A DNA stretch of 64,000 bases from Parazoarcus communis SWub3 = DSM 12120 (GCF_003226565.1 NZ_QKOE01000005.1:260489-324488); one strand, 5' to 3'; positions 8,899 to 17,409 are shown, numbered from the stretch's first letter. Made by a program: numbers and translations. The notes: a model not told the origin generated them from the sequence alone.

Positions 8899-9978
8899 AT
8901 GGTGAACGTTAGCGGATGGTCACAAAGCGCAGTACTGCCAATGCAGATTCACGGGAGCGACGGTGAGGCGGTGCTTGAGAACGTGCAGGAGGGCCTCGGG
9001 CTGAACTTCGAGCTGCCCGCGCTGGAGCTCATCCTTGGAGAGGTTGAGGCCGGGAGCACGGAAGCGCCGGCAGACCTTTCCTCAATGATGCTGTCTGCTG
9101 CGTCGCCAACCGTAGCGATCGATGCGCAGGCTGTAGCTGGCGAGGTCGTCGCAGACATCCAGCTTGTCGAGGTGGAGCAGGCTTTGCGGCAGTTTGACAG
9201 TCAGCAACTCATAAGCGTGGGTGTGCAGGCTGGCTCCGGGTGGGAGGCCACAGAACAGGCACTGCCGCAGGTGATTGCGACGGGGCGCCCTGATGTCGCA
9301 CAGAATCCTGGACTGTGGCCGCTCCAGCGGGGGGGGGCTGCTCCGTCCTTCAGCTTGAGCGACGACCCAGTCATGGCTCGGGTGACGCCGCTTGAGATTC
9401 CGCAACTGATTGCCGCGGATACTGAGGGACAGTTCGAAAAGACGGTAACTGCAGAATCCCTGGCTGTTCGGTCATCTGCATCGCTTCCGGGCATTCCAGT
9501 GGTGACGGCTGGTTCGTTGGGCACCGTGAACGCCGGCGAGTTCGGTGATCCGCCGCGTGTGGCTCAGCTCGGCGATGCTCGATGGGGCGAGCAGTTTGTC
9601 CGTACCTTGCAGGAGCAGGTCCACCTACAGGTTCGTCAAGGCACGCAGACCGCAACCATCCGCCTTGACCCGCCCGAACTGGGGCAGGTCGAGATTCGTG
9701 TCAGCCACGAACAGGGGCGATTGCAGGTGCAGATTCACGCGGCTCAGCCTGATGTGGCCCGACTGTTGAATCTGATGGTGGATCGTCTGCGTTCGGACTT
9801 GCTCGCCCAGCAGTTCGAACAGGTGGACCTCAAGTTCGGCGGTGGGAGCGGGCAGAGCCGCGACGGGCGTGGCCGCGACGCGGACAGCAGATCTGATCCG
9901 GTGCTGGCCAACGTGCTTCCAGAGCAGGCCCACGAGGCACGTCAGACGCCACGTGACGACCTTCTAATCAGCGTATAG
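8899..9978 (+). CDS. fliK: flagellar hook-length control protein FliK (LafE-type)
   Basis: FliK measures hook length and switches export specificity. The 359-aa protein has a long low-complexity, Ala/Gln/Val-rich N-terminal ruler (to about residue 220) and a C-terminal hook-length domain (residues 227-313) with the signature LDPPELGQVEIRV and a conserved VDRLRSDLLAQQF helix. A run of nine G residues at 9329-9337 lies in the ruler part of the coding sequence, the longest mononucleotide run I noticed in the window. It sits 7 bases after fliT. Confidence 0.88.
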   Translation: MVNVSGWSQSAVLPMQIHGSDGEAVLENVQEGLGLNFELPALELILGEVEAGSTEAPADLSSMMLSAASPTVAIDAQAVAGEVVADIQLVEVEQALRQFDSQQLISVGVQAGSGWEATEQALPQVIATGRPDVAQNPGLWPLQRGGAAPSFSLSDDPVMARVTPLEIPQLIAADTEGQFEKTVTAESLAVRSSASLPGIPVVTAGSLGTVNAGEFGDPPRVAQLGDARWGEQFVRTLQEQVHLQVRQGTQTATIRLDPPELGQVEIRVSHEQGRLQVQIHAAQPDVARLLNLMVDRLRSDLLAQQFEQVDLKFGGGSGQSRDGRGRDADSRSDPVLANVLPEQAHEARQTPRDDLLISV

Positions 9979-10020
9979 ACCCGCCTCCGGGCGCCCTTTC
10001 TTCAATGTGAGCAAAAAAGC

Positions 10021-10497
10021 ATGGCTATGCCACGGATTCTTCTGATCGTCCTGATCCTCAACACGCTGATCCTGCTGGGTAGCACTGGCTTGAACTACTA
10101 CTTGCTGACGGGCGGGGCTTCGTCCGGGGCGCTTGCGGCACGTGCGCCGCAAGCGATTGCAGAGGCGCTGCCCGCAACGCCGGAATACCAGTTCTTCCCA
10201 ATCGAAAAGATCATCGTCAATCTGCGTGGAAACCAGAACCGCGAGCACTACTTCGTGCTCGACCTGGCCCTGCAGGCGCCGCTGGGGGTGGACAAGCCGC
10301 GGATAGACCAGATCGAGCCCATTGTGCGCAACTCGGTCGTGGCCAGTCTGTCCGCGCTCAGTTTTCAGGAGTTGCGGGAAATGCCGATCAGCGAACTGCA
10401 GTCGCGCCTGGAGAGTGTACTTGCGGCGGATCTGGCCGAGCGTAAGCTGCCCCAGCCTTTTGCCAGTGTGCTGGTCAGCAAACTGATCGTACAGTGA
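10021..10497 (+). CDS. fliL: flagellar basal body-associated protein FliL (LafF-type)
   Basis: FliL is a single-pass inner-membrane protein surrounding the stator. The 158-aa product has an N-terminal transmembrane segment (residues 4-25, ILLIVLILNTLILLGSTG) and a periplasmic domain with the family pattern FPIEKIIVNLRG and DLALQA near the middle. In lateral loci lafF occupies this spot between lafE (fliK) and the sigma-28 gene. Confidence 0.85.
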   Translation: MAMPRILLIVLILNTLILLGSTGLNYYLLTGGASSGALAARAPQAIAEALPATPEYQFFPIEKIIVNLRGNQNREHYFVLDLALQAPLGVDKPRIDQIEPIVRNSVVASLSALSFQELREMPISELQSRLESVLAADLAERKLPQPFASVLVSKLIVQ

Positions 10498-10507
10498 GCC
10501 AGCGATC

Positions 10508-11239
10508 ATGATGTGCTCGTCCGCCCCGGTTCTGGATCACGGCTTTGGCCCAGTCGGGCCGCCCCCCTTGAGCCCAGTGCAGGAGCAGCGCTATTTGCGC
10601 GACTACCTGCCCTTGGTGAAACGTATCGTCGGGCAACTCGCGCTGCAAGCCTCACAGGCCATGGATCGCAAGGACATGGAACAAATTGGCCTGATTGGCC
10701 TGCTTGAGTGTTTGCGACGCTATGGGGCGCCGGACGAGGGTTTTGGTCGCTTTGCTGCCTTGCGCGTACGCGGGGCAATCCTCGACGAATTGCGCCGAAT
10801 GGATTGGCGTCCGCGTACGGTACGCCAGCAGGCACACAAGGTCCGGGATGTCGTCCGCGTGCTGCGCCGCGAGCTGGGTCGCGAGCCGACCGATGCAGAG
10901 GTTCAGGCCAGGGCAGGGCTGGATGATGAGGGCTATCTCGCTTTTGTGCAGGCCGAGGCATTCGAAGAGATCGAAAGCCTCGACGCGATCCTGCAGGATG
11001 GCCATGCGCAGTTCAGTGATGGTGGCCGCTCGCTGGAAGACGCATTCGTGGATCGCCGCACGCTGGAGCAGGCGCTGGCCCGGCTTGACGAGCGTGAACG
11101 CCTGATCCTGACCCTCTACTACCAGCACGAACTCACCCTCAAGGAGATCGCGTTGGTACTGACCGTGACCGAAGCGCGGGTCTGCCAGCTGAGCAAACAG
11201 GCGCTGGCAAAGACGCGTGCCTTTCTGACTGAATCATAA
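10508..11239 (+). CDS. fliA: flagellar sigma factor sigma-28 (FliA/LafS)
   Basis: Alternative sigma factor for late flagellar genes. The 243-aa protein shows region 2 (LVKRIVGQLA, DMEQIGLIGLLE, FAALRVRGAILDELRRMDW) and region 4 (LDERERLILTLYYQHELTL then EARVCQLSKQAL). ATGs at 10508 and 10511 are both possible. The regions that contact the promoter differ in detail from the enteric FliA, and the local promoter motif also differs in its -10 (GTCGCCYT rather than GCCGATAA), which may be linked. FlgM at 5790 would be its antagonist. Confidence 0.93.
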   Translation: MMCSSAPVLDHGFGPVGPPPLSPVQEQRYLRDYLPLVKRIVGQLALQASQAMDRKDMEQIGLIGLLECLRRYGAPDEGFGRFAALRVRGAILDELRRMDWRPRTVRQQAHKVRDVVRVLRRELGREPTDAEVQARAGLDDEGYLAFVQAEAFEEIESLDAILQDGHAQFSDGGRSLEDAFVDRRTLEQALARLDERERLILTLYYQHELTLKEIALVLTVTEARVCQLSKQALAKTRAFLTES

Positions 11240-11252
11240 TGATCGAGACATC

Positions 11253-12125
11253 ATGCTGAAGATACTGGGTTCCTTCATCATCCTGGCCGGTGTGCTGGGT
11301 GGATATTCGATGGCCAATGGCGATCTGGGCATGCTCTGGCAGCCTGCCGAGGGCATCATCATTCTCGGGGCGGGTATTGGCAGCCTGATCGTGGGGAATC
11401 CCAAGGAGGTGCTGATTGAGATGCTTCACCAGATCAAGGGTGTCTTTGTCTTCAAGCGTCGTGCCGAGGAGTTCCAGCGCCAATTACTGATGCTGCTTTA
11501 CGAACTGCTGGAAACCGTCGAGGTGGGTGGCTTGAAGGCGCTGGACGAGCATATCGAGGATCCGGAGAACAGCTCGCTGTTCAACAAGTATCCCTTGATC
11601 AGTCAGGAGCGTAATCTGATGGCCTTCATCGCGGACAACTTCCGCCTAATGGCGATGGGCAAGATCAGCGCTCATGAGCTTGAAGGCTTTCTGGAGCAAG
11701 AGCTCGATGCCATGGAGCATGCGCTGATGCAGCCGTCGCGCTCGCTCTACAGCGTGGCCGAGGCGATGCCGGGTTTCGGCATTCTGGCGGCGATCATGGG
11801 CATCATCATCACGATGGGGCACATCGACGGTTCGGTTTCCGAGATCGGCCACCATGTTGCCGCCGCGTTGGTAGGAACCTTCATCGGCATCTTCTTCTGT
11901 TATTGCCTGATGGGGCCGCTGAGCACCGCAATGGGGCAAAGGGTCAAGACCGAGCTGTCCGCACTCGAGTGTGTGCGCACCACACTGGTTGCCCACCTTG
12001 CCGGCAAGCCGACCTTGCTTGCGGTTGATGCCGGTCGCAAACTGATCGAGCAAGATGTCAAGCCTGCCTTCAAGCAGCTGGAGATCTGGGTCAACGAGTA
12101 TGAGGAAGGGCGGGACGCAGCATGA
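11253..12125 (+). CDS. motA: flagellar motor stator protein MotA (LafT-type)
   Basis: MotA is the four-helix membrane part of the torque-generating stator. The 290-aa product has hydrophobic segments near residues 3-20 and 28-50 and again near 165-185 and 200-220, with a large cytoplasmic loop between, and typical motifs VGGLKALDEHIEDP and MPGFGILAAIMGIIITM. It is 14 bases after the sigma-28 gene and overlaps motB by ATGA. Similar to LafT/proton-type MotA rather than PomA by its long cytoplasmic loop, but ion choice is inferred. Confidence 0.93.
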   Translation: MLKILGSFIILAGVLGGYSMANGDLGMLWQPAEGIIILGAGIGSLIVGNPKEVLIEMLHQIKGVFVFKRRAEEFQRQLLMLLYELLETVEVGGLKALDEHIEDPENSSLFNKYPLISQERNLMAFIADNFRLMAMGKISAHELEGFLEQELDAMEHALMQPSRSLYSVAEAMPGFGILAAIMGIIITMGHIDGSVSEIGHHVAAALVGTFIGIFFCYCLMGPLSTAMGQRVKTELSALECVRTTLVAHLAGKPTLLAVDAGRKLIEQDVKPAFKQLEIWVNEYEEGRDAA

Positions 12126-13048
12126 GCAGGCGTGGCAAGGGCGGTGATGACGAAATCACCATCATCAAGCGTCGTGTCAAGAAAGGGCATGGCGATGCAC
12201 ATGGTGGTGCCTGGAAAGTCGCCTTTGCCGACTTCACCATGGCGATGATGGCCTTGTTCATGGTGCTGTGGATCGTTCAGCCACAGGCGCGTCACGAAAT
12301 GCCTGGGCGTTCAGAGCATCTGGCAAACCCGATTCTGGATGGTGGGGCCGGGATATTCGATGGCACCAGTGCCATGGCGGTGGATTTGGGCGGAGTGCCC
12401 ATGCCAGGGCCGGTCGATGCGCCTGAAAAGCGCGAGGGTGAGCAGGAGATCGAGAACCCACAGGGCGCGCGTGGGCACGCTGGTCTGGGGGAGCTGGCCG
12501 AACTGGCTCGCACTTTGTTGAAGCTGGCTGGCGACTTTGATGCGCTGGCCAATGTAGAGGTCCAGGTCGTGCCACAAGGCCTGCGCATCCTGATCCGTGA
12601 TGAGGGTGACCGGCATATGTTCCGCCGTGGCAGTGCCGTACTGGAGGGGCAGTTCGAAGCGCTGCTGGCCGCTTTGTCGGCCTTGCTGGTACAGGTGGAT
12701 AACAAGCTGGTGATCAGTGGCCATACCGACTCGACCCCTTATGCAGGGCGCTCTGCCTACGACAACTGGAATCTGTCGGGTGATCGTGCCCTGCGTGCCC
12801 GACTGGTGATGGTCAATGCCGGTATGCCACCAGGCAAGGTGTTGCAGGTTTCCGCGCAGGCCGACGGCATGCCCTTGTTGCCGCAGGACACGACGAACGG
12901 CGCCAACCGGCGGATTGAGTTGCTGGTGCTGACCGAGCAGGCTGAACGTCTGTATCAACAGCTGTTCGGTACCAATGCGCCACGCGCAAGTTTCGGCAGG
13001 GATGGTGCGCGCTACCTTGAAGGGGTCGAAGCGCAGCCCCAGCCCTGA
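12122..13048 (+). CDS. motB: flagellar motor stator protein MotB (LafU-type)
   Basis: MotB anchors the stator to peptidoglycan and carries the ion-binding Asp. The 308-aa product has a Lys/Arg-rich N-terminus, one transmembrane helix starting FADFTMAMMALFMVLW with the ion-binding Asp at residue 37, and a C-terminal OmpA-like domain (ISGHTDSTPYAG and a NRRIEL motif) near residues 150-270. It ends the fliD-motB operon and converges with the minus-strand gene at 13065 with only 16 bases between. Confidence 0.93.
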   Translation: MSRRGKGGDDEITIIKRRVKKGHGDAHGGAWKVAFADFTMAMMALFMVLWIVQPQARHEMPGRSEHLANPILDGGAGIFDGTSAMAVDLGGVPMPGPVDAPEKREGEQEIENPQGARGHAGLGELAELARTLLKLAGDFDALANVEVQVVPQGLRILIRDEGDRHMFRRGSAVLEGQFEALLAALSALLVQVDNKLVISGHTDSTPYAGRSAYDNWNLSGDRALRARLVMVNAGMPPGKVLQVSAQADGMPLLPQDTTNGANRRIELLVLTEQAERLYQQLFGTNAPRASFGRDGARYLEGVEAQPQP

Positions 13049-13064
13049 CGTGCGGCATTCTCAA

Positions 13065-13535
13065 TCAGCGAGCCTCGACAACGGGGCAGAATATCTGGCC
13101 GGTCTCAAGGGCATACAGGCAGGGGCCGCGCCGGATGAGCTGAATACGGGCGCCGCTACGCTGCCCATATAGCATGCCGAAGATCATGTCGTCGTCGAGG
13201 GTTCCGGACAGTTGCTGAACCGATCCGGAGTCCACAAGCAGATACACGCCACCACGGGTACTGATGGTGCCCGAATGCTCAAGTACGGTGTCACCTTGCC
13301 GCGTCACAGCATGAAAGTGCTGGCCAGTGATGCGAAGGAGGTGTGTCGCCTCGATGAGCCGTCCGTCCGCGAGCAGGATCTGCCCCTGCGACTTGTAATA
13401 GCCGTTCTTGAGCGGCGGATCGTAGAACTGGCGATGGAACAGCGCTGCAGCCAGGGTACCTGTTAACACCACCAGAAGCGCCGTCCCGATCGCGCGACGT
13501 GTCAAGGACACGCCATGCCGTCTCAGGATAGACAT
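13065..13535 (-). CDS. single-pass membrane protein overlapping the ToxR-like regulator (unknown, ToxS-like by context)
   Basis: A 156-aa protein with a basic N-terminus, one transmembrane helix at about residues 13-33 (IGTALLVVLTGTLAAALF) and a predicted periplasmic domain with two Cys near the C-terminus (RRGPCLYALETGQIFC). I do not recognise a family. Its ATG at 13533-13535 overlaps the last 13 bases of the upstream ToxR-like gene, so it is likely co-translated. A small single-pass periplasmic protein coupled to a ToxR-type regulator recalls ToxS, which stabilises ToxR; that is inference from architecture and no homology is claimed. Confidence 0.65.
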   Translation of the reverse strand: MSILRRHGVSLTRRAIGTALLVVLTGTLAAALFHRQFYDPPLKNGYYKSQGQILLADGRLIEATHLLRITGQHFHAVTRQGDTVLEHSGTISTRGGVYLLVDSGSVQQLSGTLDDDMIFGMLYGQRSGARIQLIRRGPCLYALETGQIFCPVVEAR

Positions 13536-14374
13536 TTGCGCAGATGGTCCTCCGAGAGGCCGTCTAGTTGGCTGCGATGTAGCAGTAGCCAAGATACTGG
13601 TTGGTGTGCACGTTCGCAGTAGAGTTCGAAGTAGTTGTCTCGGCGACCGAACGTGATTCGGACGCCGTCTCCCGCGCTGGTGGACAGGCGTTCGACGAGT
13701 TGTCGGATATGGCGGGCTCCCGCTTCCAGTTCGGGCGTGTCCCGCACATCAACGATGACTTCTATCCTGCCGTGTTCAAATGCGATCGAGGGGGTGGGTG
13801 CAGGCGAGGGTGACTGAAGGATGAACAGGCTTGCTGCAAGCGCACATGCGAGCGAGATGAACGCACCTGGCCACATCCATGCAGGCAGGACCCGCCGTTG
13901 CAGGATGGCTGGATGAGGCGAAGTGAGGGTACTCAGCGGAGGTTGCGGCATCGGCGCAGGCGTTGGGTTGGGCGCCGACGTTGCCTGCTGCTCCAGAAAG
14001 CGGGCGTTGAACTGATAGCCCCGGCGAGGCACGGTCTGGATGACTTCGCGCCCGCTTTCGTCACCCAGGACCTGGCGCAAGGCGTAGATCTGCTGATTGA
14101 GGCTGCCTTGGCCGACGACGCGTCCGGGCCAGGCGTACTCCATCAGGTCCTCGCGTGACACAACCTCGCCAGGGCATTCAAGCAAGCGTTGCAGCAGGCG
14201 GCTGCCAGCATAGCCCAGGTCGATGCTCTTGCTGTCTTCACCCTGGCCCTGGGTCAGACGGTACAAGGCGGGATCGAAGGCGAAGCACTTGCCTGCCGGA
14301 CCAAAGCGAATTCGGATGATCTTGTCATCACTGCTTGGATCGTGGGCGGGCAGCGCATCGAGTGCTGCGTCCAT
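13523..14374 (-). CDS. ToxR/CadC-type membrane-bound transcriptional regulator (LafZ-like)
   Basis: The 283-aa product has an N-terminal OmpR-type winged helix (residues 25-125; GSLNQQIYALRQVLGD and VPRRGYQF are typical of the CadC/ToxR C-terminal part of this fold), a Pro/Thr-rich linker, one transmembrane helix near 160-180 (PGAFISLACALAASLFI) and a periplasmic domain. The start is set at 14374 because the longer frame to 14521 would run through the flagellin terminator. In Flag-2 loci LafZ is a membrane regulator located beside lafA, which matches the position here. A likely target is the adjacent flagellin genes. Confidence 0.75.
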   Translation of the reverse strand: MDAALDALPAHDPSSDDKIIRIRFGPAGKCFAFDPALYRLTQGQGEDSKSIDLGYAGSRLLQRLLECPGEVVSREDLMEYAWPGRVVGQGSLNQQIYALRQVLGDESGREVIQTVPRRGYQFNARFLEQQATSAPNPTPAPMPQPPLSTLTSPHPAILQRRVLPAWMWPGAFISLACALAASLFILQSPSPAPTPSIAFEHGRIEVIVDVRDTPELEAGARHIRQLVERLSTSAGDGVRITFGRRDNYFELYCERAHQPVSWLLLHRSQLDGLSEDHLRKCLS

Positions 14375-14506
14375 GAAGAAAGGGCTCGGAATGGTGTGGT
14401 GCGGCAAAGTGTAACCGCATATGAGAGTAATTACGATAGCCCCCCTGTGGAGAGGGCGATTGAGATTGAGTCCGAGCGTACTCAATTCACATTTCACGAC
14501 GTGAAC

Positions 14507-14539
14507 GGAAAAAAGGCCCACCTTACTATGGTGGGCCTT
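14507..14539 (-). terminator. intrinsic terminator of the distal flagellin gene
   Basis: Reading the minus strand, a perfect 10-bp stem (AAGGCCCACC / GGTGGGCCTT, loop 7) is followed by six T residues. It lies 22 bases past the flagellin stop at 14561. Confidence 0.9.
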
Positions 14540-14560
14540 GACGCCTTGCTCCCTGCGAAA

Positions 14561-14794
14561 TTAGCCGAGCAGGGACATGACCAGGCCGGGCATCTGACCG
14601 GTTTGCTTGAGCATGGCGATGCCGGACTGCATCAGCATCGAGTTCTTCGTCATGGCCGCGCTTTCCTTGGCGATGTCGGCATCCTTGATGCGCCCGGTGG
14701 CGGTCTCGGTGTTGTCCTTCATGTTGGCCAGGTTGTTGATGGTGTGGTTCAGGCGGTTGATGTTGGCGCCAAACTGCGCGCGCAAGGCACCGAC
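14561..14794 (-). repeat. direct repeat: flagellin 3' ends (copy at 15513-15746)
   Basis: The last ~234 bases of the two flagellin genes are nearly identical at DNA level, with only scattered single-base differences (for example near 14597-14604 and 14776-14787). The N-terminal coding ends repeat likewise (15175-15400 and 16196-16421). The middle parts differ in length and sequence. Confidence 0.85.
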
Positions 14795-15400
14795 GGCATC
14801 CAGTGCGGTTTCCAGCTCGTCCATGGCGCTGGCGGCGTTGGTGGCATCGTCCAGCGTTTCGGCCTTGACCGTGGTGATGGCCGTATTGACCTCGCCGAGT
14901 TCGGTGGCAGCGTTGAACGATAGGGTTTCGGCGCTGCTGGCTCCAATCTGGAACGTGATGGCCGCGGTGAACTTTCCGCCAGCAGCAAACAGTGCGTCGC
15001 CTGCATACTTGGTGTTGCTGACGATGTTGGTCAGTTCGTTGCCCAGTTCGTCGTACTCGGCCTGGAGCGCGGTACGGTCGTCGTCGCTGTTGGTGTCGTT
15101 GGCGGCTTGGGTGGCCAGATCCTTCATGCGCTGCAGGATGTCGGTCATCTCGTTGAGTGCGCCCTCGCCAGTCTGCAACAGGGAGATCGAATCGCTGGCG
15201 TTGCGCATGGCCACGTCCATGCCGCGCGACTGGGCGGTGAGGCGGGTGGCGATCTGCAGGCCGGCAGCGTCGTCGGCGGCCGAGTTGATGCGGAACCCGG
15301 TACCCAGGCGTTGCTGGTTGGTACCCAGGGTGTTGTTGGTCTTGCCCAGATTGGTCTGAGTGACCAGCGAGGCGTAGTTGGTATGAATCGAGAGTGCCAT
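14561..15400 (-). CDS. fliC: lateral-type flagellin, copy 1
   Basis: A 279-aa flagellin with the conserved D0/D1 ends ([19 protein letters not shown] at the N-terminus and a [13 protein letters not shown] end) and a very short central region, so it lacks large D2/D3 domains. This size is typical of lateral flagellins (LafA). It is 70-80 percent identical to its neighbour by eye, with the last 72 or so residues the same. It has its own sigma-28-like promoter (15456-15485), and a terminator behind it. Confidence 0.95.
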   Translation of the reverse strand: MALSIHTNYASLVTQTNLGKTNNTLGTNQQRLGTGFRINSAADDAAGLQIATRLTAQSRGMDVAMRNASDSISLLQTGEGALNEMTDILQRMKDLATQAANDTNSDDDRTALQAEYDELGNELTNIVSNTKYAGDALFAAGGKFTAAITFQIGASSAETLSFNAATELGEVNTAITTVKAETLDDATNAASAMDELETALDAVGALRAQFGANINRLNHTINNLANMKDNTETATGRIKDADIAKESAAMTKNSMLMQSGIAMLKQTGQMPGLVMSLLG

Positions 15401-15455
15401 GATGGAATCCTCTGCAGTAAATGGAAAACGTGCCGGGTGACTGCTATGACCAGAT

Positions 15456-15485
15456 AGGGCGACTGTTCCGGGCTAGGACTTAAAT
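15456..15485 (-). promoter_or_regulatory. putative sigma-28-type promoter of flagellin copy 1
   Basis: On the minus strand CATTTAAGTC (TAAG beginning at 15482) and GTCGCCCT (15463 down to 15456) are 19 nt apart, as at flgM, fliD and the second flagellin. Confidence 0.75.
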
Positions 15486-15512
15486 GGACGGTGCGCCGAC
15501 CTGGTCCTGTGT

Positions 15513-16421
15513 TCAGCCGAGCAGGGACATGACCAGGCCGGGCATCTGGCCGGTCTGCTTGAGCATGGCGATGCCGGATTGCATCAGCATCGAGTTCTTC
15601 GTCATGGCCGCGCTTTCCTTGGCGATGTCGGCATCCTTGATGCGCCCGGTGGCGGTCTCGGTGTTGTCCTTCATGTTGGCCAGGTTGTTGATGGTGTGGT
15701 TCAGGCGGTTGATGTTGGCGCCAAACTGCGCACGCATGGCGCCGACCTCGTCTAGCGCGGTCTCCAGCAGGGTGATGGTGGCGCCTGCCGTTGCGTTGGT
15801 TGCCGTGTCAGGGTCGTCGGTCGACGCGATCTCGGTGCCGGCCGTACCGTCGTCGTAGGCACTGGATGCGGCGGCGAGTGCACTGGCGAGGGTGCCGAGG
15901 GCGGTGCCGACATCGAAGGAGAGGGTTTCGGACGAGCTCGCGCCAATCTGGAAGGTCGCCGCGTTCTCGAACTTGCCGCCGGTACCGTCGGTGTTGGTGC
16001 CGTCGCTGAACAGGTTCTCACCGGCATACTTGGTGTTCTTGACGATGTTGGCCAGTTCCTTGCCCAGTTCGTCGTATTCACTTTGCAGTGCGATCAGGTC
16101 GGCGCCGCTGTTTGTGGCGTTGGCGCCCTGGGTGGTCAGGTCCTTCATGCGTTGCAGGATGTCGGTAGCCTCGTTGAAGGCGCCTTCAGCGGTCTGCAGC
16201 ATCGAGATCGAGTCGCTGGCGTTGCGCATGGCCACGTCCATGCCGCGCGACTGGGCGGTGAGGCGGGTGGCAATCTGCAGGCCGGCGGCGTCGTCGGCGG
16301 CGGAGTTGATGCGGAACCCGGTACCCAGGCGTTGCTGGTTGGTGCCCAGGGTGTTGTTGGTCTTGCCCAGGTTGGTCTGAGTGACCAGTGAGGCGTAGTT
16401 GGTATGAATCGAGAGTGCCAT
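15513..16421 (-). CDS. fliC: lateral-type flagellin, copy 2
   Basis: A 302-aa paralogue of the adjacent flagellin. The N-terminal 75 or so residues and the C-terminal 72 are the same except for a few positions, while the central part (about residues 110-215) is longer and richer in Thr/Ala/Asp. It is upstream in the same orientation, separated by 112 bases that hold the promoter of copy 1. It has its own sigma-28-like promoter. I see no terminator between the two, so read-through is possible. Confidence 0.95.
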   Translation of the reverse strand: MALSIHTNYASLVTQTNLGKTNNTLGTNQQRLGTGFRINSAADDAAGLQIATRLTAQSRGMDVAMRNASDSISMLQTAEGAFNEATDILQRMKDLTTQGANATNSGADLIALQSEYDELGKELANIVKNTKYAGENLFSDGTNTDGTGGKFENAATFQIGASSSETLSFDVGTALGTLASALAAASSAYDDGTAGTEIASTDDPDTATNATAGATITLLETALDEVGAMRAQFGANINRLNHTINNLANMKDNTETATGRIKDADIAKESAAMTKNSMLMQSGIAMLKQTGQMPGLVMSLLG

Positions 16422-16478
16422 GATCTGACCCTTAGCGGTTGGTCGCGAGAGCCGGCGGATGTCGCCTGCTGAGTGCGA

Positions 16479-16508
16479 AGGGCGACCGCGTCCAGGATCG
16501 ACTTAAAT
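16479..16508 (-). promoter_or_regulatory. putative sigma-28-type promoter of flagellin copy 2
   Basis: Minus-strand ATTTAAGTC (TAAG beginning at 16505) and GTCGCCCT (16486 down to 16479), interval 19 nt. The -35 nonamer ATTTAAGTC is identical to that of flagellin copy 1. Confidence 0.75.
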
Positions 16509-16533
16509 CGAATGGCGTTGAATGTGAGTCGCG

Positions 16534-17361
16534 TCAGGGCTGGATCAGGGTAGAGGCAATGCCGGGTTCCACGATGCGTGCGTCCACTACCTTGTTGCTG
16601 GCGAGGTTACGAACCTTGATGGTTTCCCCGACATGGCCGTCGGCCAGTGCCTCGCCCAGGGTCGTGGCCGCAACGCCTTGGTCCTGCGCCACCAATCGGA
16701 TCTGCTGGCCCTTACGTACCGGCAAGGGGGCATCCAGCAGGTTGGGTGTCAGCACCTGGCCAGCGCGCAGTCTGCGCTTGGCAACCATGCCGATGGCTTG
16801 GTCGGCGGAGGTCAGGAAACCACGTTGTGCCCGACTGACGTTGATGGTTTCCTCGGTGAGGTGGCGAGCCTCGATGGTCTGGCCGCGATCCACTGATGTT
16901 GCGACTGTCTGCACCGCAAGGGCGATGTTCTGCTGAGTGCTGACGGTCAGGCTCCAGCCTGGGGTGTCTGGACAGCGGACGTCCAGGCGCAACCTGTCCA
17001 GCGGTGAGGGCCGGGCACTGGTCTGCACGATCTCCAGCGGAGTCGAGCATCGTGGCAGTCCGTCCGGGTTGCTCAGTGGTGTCATCGTCAGGTTGTGACG
17101 CACCTCGCGCCAGCCCTCCTTGTGTGCTGTTTCGGCAATCAACGCGCCGACATGGGCGCTGACTGCCGTTTCGATCTGCTGACGGGCGCCTGCTTCGGCT
17201 GCGACTGGAACGGGCAGCAGGGTGGCGACCATGCTCAGCGCAACCAAGAGGTGACCGGGTCTCAGCTCTGGTTCCTTGCGGAAGGCGGAAACAGGATTTC
17301 CCCTTTTGGATTGCCGGCGGCCCGAACGCGGAAAGTCAGATGCGCCGTAGTGTCTGAGCAT
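16534..17361 (-). CDS. flgA: flagellar P-ring assembly chaperone FlgA
   Basis: FlgA is the periplasmic chaperone for FlgI. The 275-aa product has a hydrophobic signal-like segment (HLLVALSMVATLLPVPVAAEA, about residues 38-57) and a C-terminal SAF domain (VDRGQTIEARHLTEE and a KRRLRAGQVLTPNLLD motif). The ATG at 17361 leaves an unusually long basic stretch before the signal segment, so a later non-ATG start could be correct. It is transcribed away from flgB, as a single gene on the minus strand. Confidence 0.88.
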   Translation of the reverse strand: MLRHYGASDFPRSGRRQSKRGNPVSAFRKEPELRPGHLLVALSMVATLLPVPVAAEAGARQQIETAVSAHVGALIAETAHKEGWREVRHNLTMTPLSNPDGLPRCSTPLEIVQTSARPSPLDRLRLDVRCPDTPGWSLTVSTQQNIALAVQTVATSVDRGQTIEARHLTEETINVSRAQRGFLTSADQAIGMVAKRRLRAGQVLTPNLLDAPLPVRKGQQIRLVAQDQGVAATTLGEALADGHVGETIKVRNLASNKVVDARIVEPGIASTLIQP

Positions 17362-17409
17362 GGGTTTAAATCGCTTTAAATTCAATTGGATATGAATTAT
17401 ATCCAGGTC

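Noticed and set aside
14440..14470. A fifth sigma-28-type promoter before the ToxR-like gene
   Set aside because: ATCGCCCT is present on the minus strand but no TAAG-like box stands 19 nt upstream.
14375..14521. Longer N-terminus for the ToxR-like regulator
   Set aside because: The extra codons lie inside the flagellin terminator and would make transcription of the gene depend on reading through it.
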